64,000 nt of DNA from Devosia aquimaris (GTDB lineage: Bacteria > Pseudomonadota > Alphaproteobacteria > Rhizobiales > Devosiaceae). The translations under genes and the position numbers were made by a program. The stretch spans positions 124,001-188,000 of the forward strand of contig NZ_JAIEZN010000001.1 of NCBI RefSeq assembly GCF_020169335.1, written 5' to 3'. The notes under the pieces were generated by a model. That model saw nothing but the letters and a program-made list of their open reading frames with translations, did no database searches and was not told the DNA's origin. The number at the start of each line of letters is the position of its first letter. Position 1 is the stretch's first letter. This document shows, in pieces, positions 1 through 9,083 of this stretch.

Positions 1-490
1 GGTTCGACAGCGGCTCGTCGAACAGGAACACATCGGGCGAGCGCGTGATGGCGCGGCCAATGGCGACGCGCTGCTTCTGCCCGCCCGACAGGGCCTTGGG
101 CTTTTTCTCCAGATGCTCGGTGATGCGCAGGATTTGCGCGGCACGCTGCACCGCCGCATCGATCTCGGCCTTCGGGCGCCCGGCCATCTTGAGGGCGAAG
201 CCCATGTTCTGCGCCACTGTCATATGCGGATAGAGCGCATAGTTCTGGAACACCATGGCCACGCCGCGCTGGGACGGATCGTCATGGGCAATGTCGCGGC
301 CATCGATGCGGATGGCGCCCGAGCTGATGGTCTCGAGCCCGGCAATCGAGCGCAGCAGCGTGGACTTGCCGCAGCCCGAAGGGCCCACCATCACCACGAA
401 TTCGCCCGGCTCGGCGCGGAAGCTCACGCCTTTCAGGGCCTGGAAATTGTCGTAGCTTTTCTTGACATTGTCGATTTCGAGACTGGGCAT
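1..490 (-). CDS. Sugar ABC transporter ATP-binding protein (MalK/UgpC type), 3' part cut by window edge
   Basis: This is the cytoplasmic ATPase that powers the carbohydrate importer encoded by the next three genes upstream. Only the first 163 codons are present; the family usually has about 350-370 residues, so the regulatory C-terminal domain lies outside. Walker A (GPSGCGKST) is at residues 36-44, the Q-loop in [10 protein letters not shown], the ABC signature LSGGQKQR near residue 134, and Walker B ending FDEP near residue 160. The start ATG is preceded by AGGAGG four bases away. Only 8 bases separate it from the permease stop, so it is the last gene of the operon within the window. The transported sugar cannot be read from this part. 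Confidence 0.93.
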   Translation of the reverse strand, partial: MPSLEIDNVKKSYDNFQALKGVSFRAEPGEFVVMVGPSGCGKSTLLRSIAGLETISSGAIRIDGRDIAHDDPSQRGVAMVFQNYALYPHMTVAQNMGFALKMAGRPKAEIDAAVQRAAQILRITEHLEKKPKALSGGQKQRVAIGRAITRSPDVFLFDEPLSN

Positions 491-498
491 GATGCCTC

Positions 499-1320
499 CT
501 ATTTGCCGAGGCCGGCGAGACTGCGCACGAAGTGGCGCTGCGCCAGGATGAAGAGGATGAGCAGGGGCAGGGTGGCTATGGTCAGCGCCGCCATGATCGC
601 CGGCCAGTCCGAGCTGTATTGGGTGGTCAGGCCATAGATGCCCACCGGCAGCGTGCGCACCGATTTCTCGGTCAGCATCATCAGCGCCAGAAGGAACTCG
701 TTCCAGTTGAACACCGCCTGGAAGATCGCCGCGCTCGCCACCACCGGGCCGGACAGCGGCACCACGATGCGAAAAAAGATCTGCAACCGGCTGCAGCCAT
801 CCAGCCGCGCTGCCTCTTCCAGCTCACGCGGGAATTCGAGGAAGAAGGCGTAGAACAGCACGGTGGTGAACGGGATGCCGAAGGCCGCATAGGGCAGCAC
901 AATGCCCAGCTGGGAATTGAGCATGTGGCCGCCCGAAACCATCTGGTAGAGCGGCACCAGCACGCTCTGCACCGGAATGGCGAAGCTGGCGATGATCAGG
1001 ATATAGAGCCACTTCATCACCTTGGCTTCCGAGCGCGCCAGCACATAGGCGGCCAGGCCCGACGTGGTGATGATCACCGCCACCGACAGCACAGTCACCA
1101 GCAGCGAATTGAGCATGAAGCTGCCGATGCCGATGTTCCAGGCGCGCTGGAAGGCGGAGAGGTTGAGGCTCCCCGGCAGGCTCAGCGGCTTGGTGAAGAT
1201 TTCGGCCTGGCTCTTGAAGGCCGAGATCAGCATCAGCCCGATGGGCGCCAGCACGAAGATGGTCCACACCGTCAGGATCAGGTGCATGCCGATGGCGACA
1301 AGCCGTGTACGTCCGTTCAT
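499..1320 (-). CDS. Carbohydrate ABC transporter permease (MalG/UgpE type)
   Basis: This is the second inner-membrane subunit of the sugar importer, 273 residues, the usual length for the MalG-type family. A first hydrophobic segment covers residues 10-35 and about five more follow. The EAA loop that docks on the ATPase is visible as [10 protein letters not shown] near residue 167, followed by the typical proline-rich helix [12 protein letters not shown]. The ATG start lies three bases after the stop of the other permease, so the two are translationally coupled. The substrate is not evident; glycerol-phosphate, maltose-like and other oligosaccharide systems share this architecture. Confidence 0.92.
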   Translation of the reverse strand: MNGRTRLVAIGMHLILTVWTIFVLAPIGLMLISAFKSQAEIFTKPLSLPGSLNLSAFQRAWNIGIGSFMLNSLLVTVLSVAVIITTSGLAAYVLARSEAKVMKWLYILIIASFAIPVQSVLVPLYQMVSGGHMLNSQLGIVLPYAAFGIPFTTVLFYAFFLEFPRELEEAARLDGCSRLQIFFRIVVPLSGPVVASAAIFQAVFNWNEFLLALMMLTEKSVRTLPVGIYGLTTQYSSDWPAIMAALTIATLPLLILFILAQRHFVRSLAGLGK

Positions 1321-1323
1321 GGC

Positions 1324-2208
1324 TCAGCCCCTGCGCGACAAGGTGAGCTGCAGCCAGCCGAAGCCGAGCGCCACCACCAGAAGAATGACCGAAAGGGCGT
1401 CGGCATAGCCCATGTTGCCCAGCGTAAAGGCCTGCAGATACGTGTAGCTGCCGATCACCTGGGTGGCATTGGCCGGCCCGCCGCCGGTGGTCACGAACAC
1501 CAGGTCGAACACCTTGAGGCCCCCGATGATGCAGATCAGCGTGCCCACCATCAGCACATTGCGAATGCCCGGCAGAGTGATGTGCACAAAGGCACGCCAG
1601 CCCTTGGCCCCGTCCAGCGCGGCGGCCTCATAGAGTTCCTTGGGAATGGCCTGCAGCCCGGCCAGCACCAGCACCATCTGGAAGCCGACGTTCTGCCAGG
1701 CCGCGATCACCAGCAGCATGTAAAGCGAGATATTGGGGTCGCCCAGCCAGCCCAGCCGGGGCGGCGTCAGGCCAATGCCTTTGATCACGGCGTTCAGCGG
1801 GCCGACATTGGGATCAAAAATCAGGATCCAGACAAAGGCCACCGCGATCGAGGAGATGATCACCGGCATGAAGATGATGGTGCGGTAAAACGTATTGCCC
1901 CGGCGCACCCCGCGATCGAGCAGCGCCGCAAACAGCGTGCCCAGGCCCACCTGGGTGATGATCGAGCCGATGATCAGGAAGATGTTGTTCTTCAGCGCCG
2001 TCCAGAACACCGGGTCAGCCATGGCGCGGGCATAATTGCTCAGACCCACGAACACCCAGTTCTGCGAGGTGATGCCGAATTCATAGAACGAGCCGACCAC
2101 GGCCAATACGGAGGGGATCAGCACCAGCACGCCGACCAGCAGCAAGGCCGGCGCGAGCATGCCGGCGGACATCCAGCGATCGAGCATACGGGAGGGGGAT
2201 TGTGACAC
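1324..2208 (-). CDS. Carbohydrate ABC transporter permease (MalF/UgpA type)
   Basis: This is the first inner-membrane subunit of the importer, 294 residues with about six membrane segments; the first is near residues 15-38. The docking loop reads ELYEAAALDGA near residue 194, followed by FVHITLPGIRNV, the family hallmark. The reading frame opens with GTG at the given start. An in-frame ATG seven codons later is an alternative, but neither has a strong ribosome-binding site. It lies about 75 bases after the binding-protein gene and is co-directional with it, in the usual binding protein, permease, permease, ATPase order. Confidence 0.92.
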   Translation of the reverse strand: MSQSPSRMLDRWMSAGMLAPALLLVGVLVLIPSVLAVVGSFYEFGITSQNWVFVGLSNYARAMADPVFWTALKNNIFLIIGSIITQVGLGTLFAALLDRGVRRGNTFYRTIIFMPVIISSIAVAFVWILIFDPNVGPLNAVIKGIGLTPPRLGWLGDPNISLYMLLVIAAWQNVGFQMVLVLAGLQAIPKELYEAAALDGAKGWRAFVHITLPGIRNVLMVGTLICIIGGLKVFDLVFVTTGGGPANATQVIGSYTYLQAFTLGNMGYADALSVILLVVALGFGWLQLTLSRRG

Positions 2209-2284
2209 GCGGCAGACCTGTGGCTGGCCAGAAGGGAGGGGGCGACGACCAGCCGGCCGCCGCCCCCCAGGGAGAGTGGTTCGC

Positions 2285-3580
2285 TTAGCTGGCGGCCTTG
2301 GCCTGGGCTTCGAGCGCCACCTTGCGGATGGCTTCGACGGCCTGGTCAGGCGTCATGGTGCGGTTGAGCACTTCCACGGTGGCGTTGAGATAGGCTTCCG
2401 ACACGGCCGCATCGAGCAGCACGTCGAGCACATTGACGCCCTGGGTGAAAGTGCCGACATCGGCAGCCAGTTCCTTGAACAGCGGGCTCACGCCTTCGAC
2501 CGTGTCGATCTTGGCCGGGTTGGAGGGCATGAACTTGGTGTATTCGACGAACTTGGCAGCCTGGTCGTCCGACACCAGGAAGCTCAGCCAATCGACGGCT
2601 TCCTGCGGATGCGCCGTCTTGGCCGACACCTGGAAGCCTTCGGGCACCAGGAAGTTGGCGCCGGCATCGCCGCGGCCGCCATCAACCACCGGCAGGCGGA
2701 AGAAGCCGACGTCGGTGAAGCCTGCCGTCTCAAAGCCAGAGATGCACCAGCTGCCGCAGAATTCCATCGGCGAGGCCTGGCTGGAGAACATGGTGTCAGC
2801 GACGGTGTAGTCGGTGGCGTTCGGGGCTTCTTCAAAGCAGCCGGCGTCCTGCAGGTCCAGCAGGTCCTGGAAGGCCTTGGCATAGCCGGCGTCGGTGTAG
2901 AGCTCGTCGGCGGGACGCGACAGATCATAGTCGGCAGCGGTACCGTCCACGCCCAGTTCGCGCTCATTGAGCATGGTCATCCAGTGGATGGCCTTCCACC
3001 GCGTCTTGTTGCCCAGCGGCATCGGCACGGTGTTGGGGTCGATCGTGCGGATGGCCTTGCACAGCGTGCCCAGCTCGGCCAGCGTCTTGGGGACTTCCAG
3101 CTTGTGCTCGGCGAAATAGGCGGTGTTGTAGAACACATATTTGCTCACCGCGTCGGCCGGCACGCCATAGAGCTTGCCGTCATAGCGGAAGGCGTCGAGA
3201 TAGCCTTCGCCCACCGTGGTGCCAAAGGCGCCCGGTGCATCGGCATAGCTGGTCAGGTCCAGCGCCAGCCCGTCCTTGGCCAGCCGCTTGGCATCGTCGC
3301 CAGACCAGTTGAAGAACACATCCGGCCCGTCGCTGCCCACCAGCGCCACCTGCAGCCCGGTCTTGTAGGGGTCGCCGGGGAAGGTCTGGTGTTCGATGGT
3401 GACGTTGGGGTGGGTCTTTTTGAACTCTTCGGCGGCCTGGGCGATGAATTCCGGATAGCCGGTATTGTCCAGGGTCCACATCTTGATGGTGACAGCGTCC
3501 TGCGCCAGGGCGGAACCGCCGGCGAGAGTCGCCAGCGTAGCGGCGGCAACAAGCGCGCGCATGCGAGGCATCATGAGCAT
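2285..3580 (-). CDS. Extracellular sugar-binding protein of an ABC importer (family 1)
   Basis: This is the periplasmic binding protein that captures the sugar and delivers it to the two permeases, 431 residues. A signal peptide is clear: basic MLMMPRMRAL, a hydrophobic alanine-rich stretch, then a cleavage site after SALAQ. The mature part begins VTIKMWTLDN and has the SBP_bac_1 pattern, for example the FNWSGDD segment near residue 105. The chosen ATG gives a normal signal peptide and has AAAGGTT upstream. A start 25 codons earlier would put a charged extension before the signal and is unlikely. The gene leads the operon, has its own promoter and is divergent from a LacI-type regulator. Confidence 0.92.
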   Translation of the reverse strand: MLMMPRMRALVAAATLATLAGGSALAQDAVTIKMWTLDNTGYPEFIAQAAEEFKKTHPNVTIEHQTFPGDPYKTGLQVALVGSDGPDVFFNWSGDDAKRLAKDGLALDLTSYADAPGAFGTTVGEGYLDAFRYDGKLYGVPADAVSKYVFYNTAYFAEHKLEVPKTLAELGTLCKAIRTIDPNTVPMPLGNKTRWKAIHWMTMLNERELGVDGTAADYDLSRPADELYTDAGYAKAFQDLLDLQDAGCFEEAPNATDYTVADTMFSSQASPMEFCGSWCISGFETAGFTDVGFFRLPVVDGGRGDAGANFLVPEGFQVSAKTAHPQEAVDWLSFLVSDDQAAKFVEYTKFMPSNPAKIDTVEGVSPLFKELAADVGTFTQGVNVLDVLLDAAVSEAYLNATVEVLNRTMTPDQAVEAIRKVALEAQAKAAS

Positions 3581-3648
3581 TGGGCAACCTTTCGCGATCG
3601 ACGTGAAGGTGCGGCCGACAGCGGCCGAACCAGTGCGGAGCCCTCTGC

Positions 3649-3660
3649 CGAACATGTTCG
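3649..3660. promoter_or_regulatory. Perfect 12-bp palindrome, candidate operator for the LacI-type regulator
   Basis: The sequence CGAACATGTTCG is a perfect palindrome lying about 15-25 bases downstream of the predicted transcription start of the sugar-importer operon, where a bound repressor would block transcription. Most LacI-family operators have a central CG step, whereas this one has AT, so assignment to the neighbouring regulator is inference. Confidence 0.45.
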
Positions 3661-3681
3661 GTAATCTCGGGTCCTGTGGCG

Positions 3682-3709
3682 ACTATAGGACCGAAAACCC
3701 CATTGACAA
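3682..3709 (-). promoter_or_regulatory. Sigma-70-type promoter of the sugar-importer operon
   Basis: Read on the minus strand, TTGTCA is followed after 16 bases by TATAGT, close to the consensus. Transcription would start near 3675, giving a leader of about 95 bases before the binding-protein ATG that contains the palindrome at 3649-3660. Confidence 0.6.
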
Positions 3710-3712
3710 TAG

Positions 3713-3750
3713 TCGAACAGCGCTCGAACTTCTTCGAAAATTCATCGAAC
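3713..3750. repeat. Four helically phased TCGAA repeats upstream of the LacI-type gene
   Basis: TCGAA occurs at 3713, 3724, 3734 and 3745, that is with 11, 10 and 11 base spacing, so all copies face the same side of the DNA helix. Three of the four continue as TCGAAC. The array ends 14 bases before the regulator ATG and lies immediately upstream of the divergent importer promoter. Such phasing suggests a cooperative protein-binding array; which protein binds is unknown. Confidence 0.4.
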
Positions 3751-3764
3751 CCGAGGCTGTTTCA

Positions 3765-4769
3765 ATGGCAACAATGCGCGATGTCGCCCGACTGGCCGGA
3801 GTCTCGGTTTCCACCGTGTCCCTGTGCCTCACAAATAGCGGCCCGGTGGGCGCGGAGACGCGCGCCCGGGTCGAGGCCGCCGCGCGCGATCTCAACTATC
3901 ACACCGGTCCGGTCGAACACGGCGCCAAGCGCGGTCGCAGCCGGCTCATCGGCATCCTGCTGGGCGATGTCTACAATCCCTTCTTCGGCCGCATGCTCGA
4001 TCGGGTGGATGCCGCCGTCTCCGCCGTCGATCACATGCTGATCGTCTCCATGACCGGCATCGACAAGGAGCGCGAGATCCGCGCCCTCGATCAGCTCCGC
4101 CGCTATCGCCCCGCCGGCGTGCTGATGGCGCCGCTGCGCAACAATGCTGCCCTCCAGCGCCGCCTGCGCACGCTGGACATGCCCGCCGTGCTGGTCGATC
4201 AGAATGTCGATGATGTGCGCCTCGACTATGTCGGCTCCGACAATACCCTGGCCACCCGCATGCTCACCGAATATCTGGCGCGCATGGGCCATCGGCGCAT
4301 CTGCTATCTGGGCGGGCGGCTCGATCTCTCCAACTCGGTCCTCCGCCGCCAGGGCTTTCGCGATGGCCTCGCCGCCACTGGCGTGCCGGAAGCCGAAACC
4401 ATGGAGATCACGGCCGACTACAGCGCCGATCAGGCCTATGCGCAGACCATGCGGGTGATGACCATGACGCGGCGCCCCACGGCGATCCTGGCTGCCAGCA
4501 ATATGATGGCCATCGGGGCCCTGCAGGCCATCAACGATCTCGGCTTCAACTGCCCGCGCGATGTCTCGCTCTGCGGCGTCGACGAAGTGCCCTGGGGCGG
4601 CGTCATCCAGCCGCGCATCACCACAGTGGCCCAGCCGGTCGACGAATTGGCCGACATTGCCGCCGCTTGGCTGCTCGAACGCATCATCGGCCGCGGTGGT
4701 CCACCCCGCCAGCATATCGCCGTGCCCAAGCTGATCCTGGGCTCGTCCTGCCAGCCGCCGTCCAGCTAG
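3765..4769 (+). CDS. LacI-family transcriptional regulator
   Basis: This 334-residue DNA-binding protein should repress or activate the divergent sugar importer in response to a sugar. The N-terminal helix-turn-helix is typical (RDVARLAGVSVSTVS, residues 4-18). The hinge is followed by a periplasmic-binding-protein-like effector domain, starting GRSRLIGILLGDVYNPFF near residue 60. The hinge helix segment reads YHTGPVEHGAK and lacks the usual ARxL motif, so DNA contacts may differ from LacI. The start ATG was chosen because the helix-turn-helix begins four residues later; the frame stays open for another 300 bases upstream, but that would run through the importer promoter. Confidence 0.93.
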   Translation: MATMRDVARLAGVSVSTVSLCLTNSGPVGAETRARVEAAARDLNYHTGPVEHGAKRGRSRLIGILLGDVYNPFFGRMLDRVDAAVSAVDHMLIVSMTGIDKEREIRALDQLRRYRPAGVLMAPLRNNAALQRRLRTLDMPAVLVDQNVDDVRLDYVGSDNTLATRMLTEYLARMGHRRICYLGGRLDLSNSVLRRQGFRDGLAATGVPEAETMEITADYSADQAYAQTMRVMTMTRRPTAILAASNMMAIGALQAINDLGFNCPRDVSLCGVDEVPWGGVIQPRITTVAQPVDELADIAAAWLLERIIGRGGPPRQHIAVPKLILGSSCQPPSS

Positions 4770-4795
4770 CGCGCTGCGGCCAGTTGCAATGACAA

Positions 4796-4824
4796 GAGGC
4801 GCCGCTGCCGGAGCAGGGCGCCTC
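4796..4824. terminator. Stable hairpin between convergent genes
   Basis: Arms GAGGCGCC and GGCGCCTC enclose a loop that itself can pair CTGC with GCAG, giving a stem of about 12 base pairs with one bulged base. It sits between the ends of the LacI-type gene and the autotransporter gene. There is no T-run on either side, so it is at best a weak or factor-assisted terminator, or an RNA end protector. Confidence 0.4.
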
Positions 4825-4864
4825 ATGTGATGTCGTCCCGGCACAGCGCAGTAGCGCTGTCGCG

Positions 4865-7825
4865 TCAGAACTTGACGCTCAGGCTTGCGCTCAGGCCCTG
4901 GTTCGCCGCTCCGGCGCCGAACTGTCCGCTGTAATTGACGCTCAGCGCCGTCGCCGCAGTGATTGCGGCGCTGAAGCCGGCCTCGACCACGGCGAGGTCC
5001 TGCGCCACCGGCGCGCCGGACACGGTGAAGGCGCCGCTGCCGACGAGGGTATTGCTGCTGGACGGCGTGGCGCCGGCCAGGGTGTGCCGCCAGCCCGCCA
5101 TGGCCTTGGCGGTGATGGCCGTGCCATTGAGGTCAAAGCTCGTGCTGGCGCGCAGGCCCAGCGTGGTGAAGGTTGCATCCACCACCGAACCACTGCCCGA
5201 CAGGGCCGCAACGCCGCCCGTTTCGCTGAAGCCGGCCGTGTTGACGTTGACATAGGCGAGGCCGGCGAAGGGCTCGAATGCCACATCGCCCAAATCCATG
5301 GAATAGTTCAGCTCACCATAGGCCTGGGTCGTACCCGCACCATATTTGGCCGACAGTGCGTTGCTCACCCCGCTCAGGCTCACCGTGCGCTTGCTCGACA
5401 ACTCGTTCCAGCCATGGTTGACGCCAAAGCTGAAGCCAACCGCATCCCACTGCCCGCCGCCATAGACGCCGACGCTATAGGTGTCGGCATTGACACTGCC
5501 GCGGCCATCGTCCACCGCCATTGTCGAATGCCCATAGCCGCCGACAAAGCCGAGGCGGAAATTGTCGACCACTTCCCCGTCAGCGCCAAGCAGGAAGCCG
5601 CCGCCGGTCCGTGTCATGCTGGCGGCATTGCCATTGCCGGCCGATGTGCCCACGGCGCCATAGCCCTGCATCCAGACCGCGGTCTCCGTACTGCCGCTCG
5701 ACAGGGCGATCCGCCCGCTCGTCGCGCCCCGCACAAAGCGGCTGTCTTCGATCAGGCCGGTCTGGGCCGAGGCATAGGCTTCGCCCGAGAGCTGATCGAA
5801 ATTGGCGCGCGCCTCGGCGGCCGTCGCCGAGGCCGCAATGCCGATGCGCAAGCTATTGCCCGCCGCCAGCGCCGTCACCGCATTGGCGGTTGCAAGCTGG
5901 TTTTGCGTCTGGGCGACCGAGGCGAAACTGGCCGTCTGCACGCCCTTGAGCTTGAGCGCATTGACGCTGTAGTCCGCCGCCAAGGTGTAGAAGGCCGAGA
6001 TCGCGGTATCGCCGGTCAGCGTATAGGTTCCTGTGATGCCGCCTGCCGCCGTCAGCACGGTGTAGCTGGCATCAGGTGCGATGGCCCCGCTGCCATATTT
6101 GGATACGTTCAGCACGGCACCGGCGCCGATAGTCGCCGTGCCGGTTGCCGCGATCAGGTCCGACGTCGCACTGCCCGGCACCACTTCGGCCTGATAGGTC
6201 GAACCCGCCGCCTGCACGAAATTGCCCGCCACATTGAGCGTTCCAGGGCTGTTCCCTGGCGCGACCGTTGCCCCGTTCTGCACGGTGGTGGGCCCAACCG
6301 TGCCCGAGCCCGAAAGGCGCGCGCCGCTGGCGATGGTCACCGCGGAACTGCCATTGTTGCCGTTGACGACCAATTGGCCGCTTGAGACCAGCGTTGTACC
6401 GGTGAAGCCGCCGCCGTCGCCCGAGAAGGTCAGCACGCCCGCCCCGGTCTTCTCGATGCTGTCGAAGTCGCGGAACTGGCCGGTCGTCCCCACCGAGAGC
6501 AGCGAGACGGAAGCCGAACTGCCGGTCTCGAGCACCAGCGTGTTGCTGCCTGTGCCGGCCTGCACCACGCCGTCGATCTTGTAGGTCTCCGCGTTCAGCA
6601 CCAGGCGATTGGTGCCATTGCCGAACTGGATTGCCTTGCCGCCGCTGTTGTTGCTGATGGTGCCAGAATTGCGAATGGTCGTGTCACCATCCCCGGTCAC
6701 CACGGCCGCCTCGGTGGCCGACGTGGAGATGATTGTCCCGGTGTTCTCCAGGACATTGGTGGTGCCGGCCAGTTTGACACCATTGCCGGCGGCAGTGATG
6801 CTGCCGTCCTGCGTCACCGTGACCTTGCCCGATGGCGTTTCTGCCAGAATGCCGATCTGGTTGGCCTCGATCGAGCCGCCCTTCTGGTTGGTGACCACCA
6901 CATTGCCCGATGTGTCGGCCTGGGCATGGATGCCATGGTGGCCGGCACCGGTATCGGTGTGAGTCAGGTCGTTCTGCGAAATCAATCGCCCGCTATTGGT
7001 CGCCGACGCGTCGTCCTGGGTCGACCAGGCGACAAGGGCGATATCGTCCTTGGCCGTGACCGTGCCGCTATTGGTGACCGAGGCCTTGCCATTGCTGGAC
7101 CAGGCGACCAGGCCCTGCCGGGTCTGGCTTTCCACGGTGCCGTTGTTGGTGATTTTGGCCAGCCCGTTGTAGCTGATGGCCCGTGCTGCCGCCAGGGCCG
7201 CGATCACATCGCCGGAATTGTCGATGCTCACCGTGCCGCCCACGCCAGTGCCGTCAGCATAGAGCCCGCGCGCCTGAACCGACCGCACTGAGCCGCTGTT
7301 GATCAGCGTGGCATCGCCATTGTTGGAGGTCAGGGTAATGCCGTCCTGGCCTGCGCCATTGGCCCGCACCGTACCGGCCGAGTTGGCATAGACCCGGCCC
7401 GAGGTTTCATTACGCAGCCAGATCGCACCCATGTCGCGATCAGAAGTCAGGTTCACATCCTTGCCCACCATCACAGACAGATTGGTATTGGCCCGGTTGC
7501 TGAACACAGCCACCGCCGGATAGTCGGTGCGATGAATGGTCGTGGTGCCGATGATGTTGAGCGTGGCGTCCAGCGTGGCGGTGGTGCCGGTGGCAGGGTT
7601 GAAGTTCAGTTCGCCTGATGTCACCGAGTCGACCGTTGCCGAGACCGTGCCGTCCACCGGCGTGATGGTGATGGCGGTGCCGGTGCAGCTGACGACACTG
7701 GCATTGCCGGTTACCGAACAGGCTGCCTCTGCGGGGCTGGCCAATAGCAGCATACCCAACAGCGGCGACAGCGCTGTCGCCAGCAAGAGGCCTGCAGAGC
7801 CGCTCACGCGACCTACGGTGTTCAT
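4865..7825 (-). CDS. Autotransporter (type Va secretion) with beta-helical passenger
   Basis: This large surface protein of 986 residues exports its own passenger through the outer membrane. A signal peptide covers about residues 1-35, ending SPAEA. The passenger is a long series of beta-helix-like repeats rich in TNSGT, GSI and SGNV turns, with only two cysteines just after the signal. An autotransporter-associated beta-strand repeat (GAGVLTFSGDGGGFTGTT) lies near residues 460-480. The last 270 residues form the beta-barrel domain, ending in the classic terminal phenylalanine (SLSVKF). The ATG was chosen for its signal peptide; a GTG 26 codons upstream is an alternative. No protease triad or recognised adhesin motif is seen, so adhesion is only a guess. 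Confidence 0.9.
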   Translation of the reverse strand: MNTVGRVSGSAGLLLATALSPLLGMLLLASPAEAACSVTGNASVVSCTGTAITITPVDGTVSATVDSVTSGELNFNPATGTTATLDATLNIIGTTTIHRTDYPAVAVFSNRANTNLSVMVGKDVNLTSDRDMGAIWLRNETSGRVYANSAGTVRANGAGQDGITLTSNNGDATLINSGSVRSVQARGLYADGTGVGGTVSIDNSGDVIAALAAARAISYNGLAKITNNGTVESQTRQGLVAWSSNGKASVTNSGTVTAKDDIALVAWSTQDDASATNSGRLISQNDLTHTDTGAGHHGIHAQADTSGNVVVTNQKGGSIEANQIGILAETPSGKVTVTQDGSITAAGNGVKLAGTTNVLENTGTIISTSATEAAVVTGDGDTTIRNSGTISNNSGGKAIQFGNGTNRLVLNAETYKIDGVVQAGTGSNTLVLETGSSASVSLLSVGTTGQFRDFDSIEKTGAGVLTFSGDGGGFTGTTLVSSGQLVVNGNNGSSAVTIASGARLSGSGTVGPTTVQNGATVAPGNSPGTLNVAGNFVQAAGSTYQAEVVPGSATSDLIAATGTATIGAGAVLNVSKYGSGAIAPDASYTVLTAAGGITGTYTLTGDTAISAFYTLAADYSVNALKLKGVQTASFASVAQTQNQLATANAVTALAAGNSLRIGIAASATAAEARANFDQLSGEAYASAQTGLIEDSRFVRGATSGRIALSSGSTETAVWMQGYGAVGTSAGNGNAASMTRTGGGFLLGADGEVVDNFRLGFVGGYGHSTMAVDDGRGSVNADTYSVGVYGGGQWDAVGFSFGVNHGWNELSSKRTVSLSGVSNALSAKYGAGTTQAYGELNYSMDLGDVAFEPFAGLAYVNVNTAGFSETGGVAALSGSGSVVDATFTTLGLRASTSFDLNGTAITAKAMAGWRHTLAGATPSSSNTLVGSGAFTVSGAPVAQDLAVVEAGFSAAITAATALSVNYSGQFGAGAANQGLSASLSVKF

Positions 7826-8324
7826 CACTGGTGCAAGATCGAAACTCTCGCCGGGAGCGGGGCGGAAAACCTGAACTGAGATTGTCAAAACCCTTGCCTT
7901 CACAAATGCTTGGGCGGAAAATTGCGCCTGCCCCTCGCAATTGGCGCACGATCTGGATGAAATACTGGCCCAGTCATCGTGTTCAGCTGCCCTGGAATCG
8001 GTGGCAGCGCGCCATGGGTGGCACTATCCGCTGTCCCTGGCTGCACCACTATGACAAAAGGACAGACATCCACCGAAAATTGAGGCGCATCAGTCGTTAA
8101 ACTTCCGGGGCGCAAATGCGGCGCCAGGCAGGAGACAGTCGCCGCCGACCGCTTGGCTACGCGGCTTTCCCGGCCATGCGCGCCCTGTTCAGGTTGTCAG
8201 GGGCACGGCGACATCCGGCAGTGTTTTCCAACAATCCCCCGCGCCCTAGCCCAAATTTCCCCGCCTGCGCCTTGTCCCGTTGCGCGCAATTTGACATGAC
8301 ACCGCCAACCTTGCGGAGCAGCCC
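7826..8324. other. Intergenic region between the divergent autotransporter and etfBA
   Basis: About 500 bases lie between the chosen starts. No open frame here looks like a gene: the candidates of 60-90 codons have no recognisable domain. A TTGACA at 8291-8296 upstream of etfB has no good -10 partner, and a TGTCAA (TTGACA on the minus strand) near 7884 likewise lacks a -10. The remaining sequence shows nothing I can identify. Confidence 0.5.
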
Positions 8325-9083
8325 ATGAAAATCCTGGTCGCCATCAAGCGCGTCGTCGATCACAACGTCCGCATCCGCGTGCGGCCCGATGGCTCTGGCG
8401 TGGAAACCACCGGCGTGCGCATGTCGATGAACCCCTTCTGCAAGCATGCCGTCGAGGCTGCCGTGCAGCTCTCCGAAGCCGGGCATGGCGACGAGATCGT
8501 CGTGGTCTCCATCGGCCCCAAGGCCGCCAATGATGTGATCCTGACTGCGCTGGCCATGGGCGCCCATCGTGGCCTGCTCATCGAGACCGACGCTGCGCTC
8601 GAAACCCTCGCCATTGCCAAGCTCCTGGCCAAGGTTGTCGATGAGGAAACGCCCGATCTGGTGCTCTTGGGCAAGCAGGCGGTCGACGACGACAGCAATC
8701 ATGTCGGCCAGATGCTGGCGGCCCTCACCAATCGCCCCCAGGCCACCTTTGCCTCCGAGATCAAGGTGGTCGGGCAGGGGCTTGAGGTCACCCGCGAGAT
8801 CGATTCCGGTCGCGAGACCCTGGCCCTGCCGCTCCCGGCCATCGTCACCGCCGACCTGCGCCTCAACACGCCGCGCAATGCCGCCCTGCCGCAGGTGATG
8901 AAGGCGCGCTCCAAGCCGCTGGCCGTGCGCCCCGTCGCCGAGTTCGGCGTCGATGTGGCGCCGCGCCTCGTCATCGAAACCATATCGCCGCCGCCCGAGC
9001 GCGTGGCCGGAAAGACCGTCGCCTCGGTCACCGAACTGGCGGGCATCATCGCCACCGATCTCTCCACCATGGAGGCCTTGTGA
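8325..9083 (+). CDS. etfB: Electron transfer flavoprotein, beta subunit
   Basis: With EtfA it forms the soluble FAD- and AMP-binding heterodimer that carries electrons from acyl-CoA and other dehydrogenases to ETF-ubiquinone oxidoreductase. Its 252 residues are the usual length. The N-terminus MKILVAIKRVVD is typical, and the AMP-binding and partner-recognition region shows VLLGKQAVDDDSNHVGQMLAAL near residues 111-130. The ATG is preceded by GGAG at good distance. The stop overlaps the etfA ATG by one base in the arrangement TGATG, so the subunits are translationally coupled. Confidence 0.96.
   Translation: MKILVAIKRVVDHNVRIRVRPDGSGVETTGVRMSMNPFCKHAVEAAVQLSEAGHGDEIVVVSIGPKAANDVILTALAMGAHRGLLIETDAALETLAIAKLLAKVVDEETPDLVLLGKQAVDDDSNHVGQMLAALTNRPQATFASEIKVVGQGLEVTREIDSGRETLALPLPAIVTADLRLNTPRNAALPQVMKARSKPLAVRPVAEFGVDVAPRLVIETISPPPERVAGKTVASVTELAGIIATDLSTMEAL

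Noticed and set aside
532..2205. A 557-codon plus-strand frame across two permease genes
   Set aside because: It is His/Gln/Arg-rich nonsense opposite two well-defined permeases.
3762..4844. A 360-codon frame antisense to the LacI-type gene
   Set aside because: No domain; the plus strand codes a complete LacI-type regulator.
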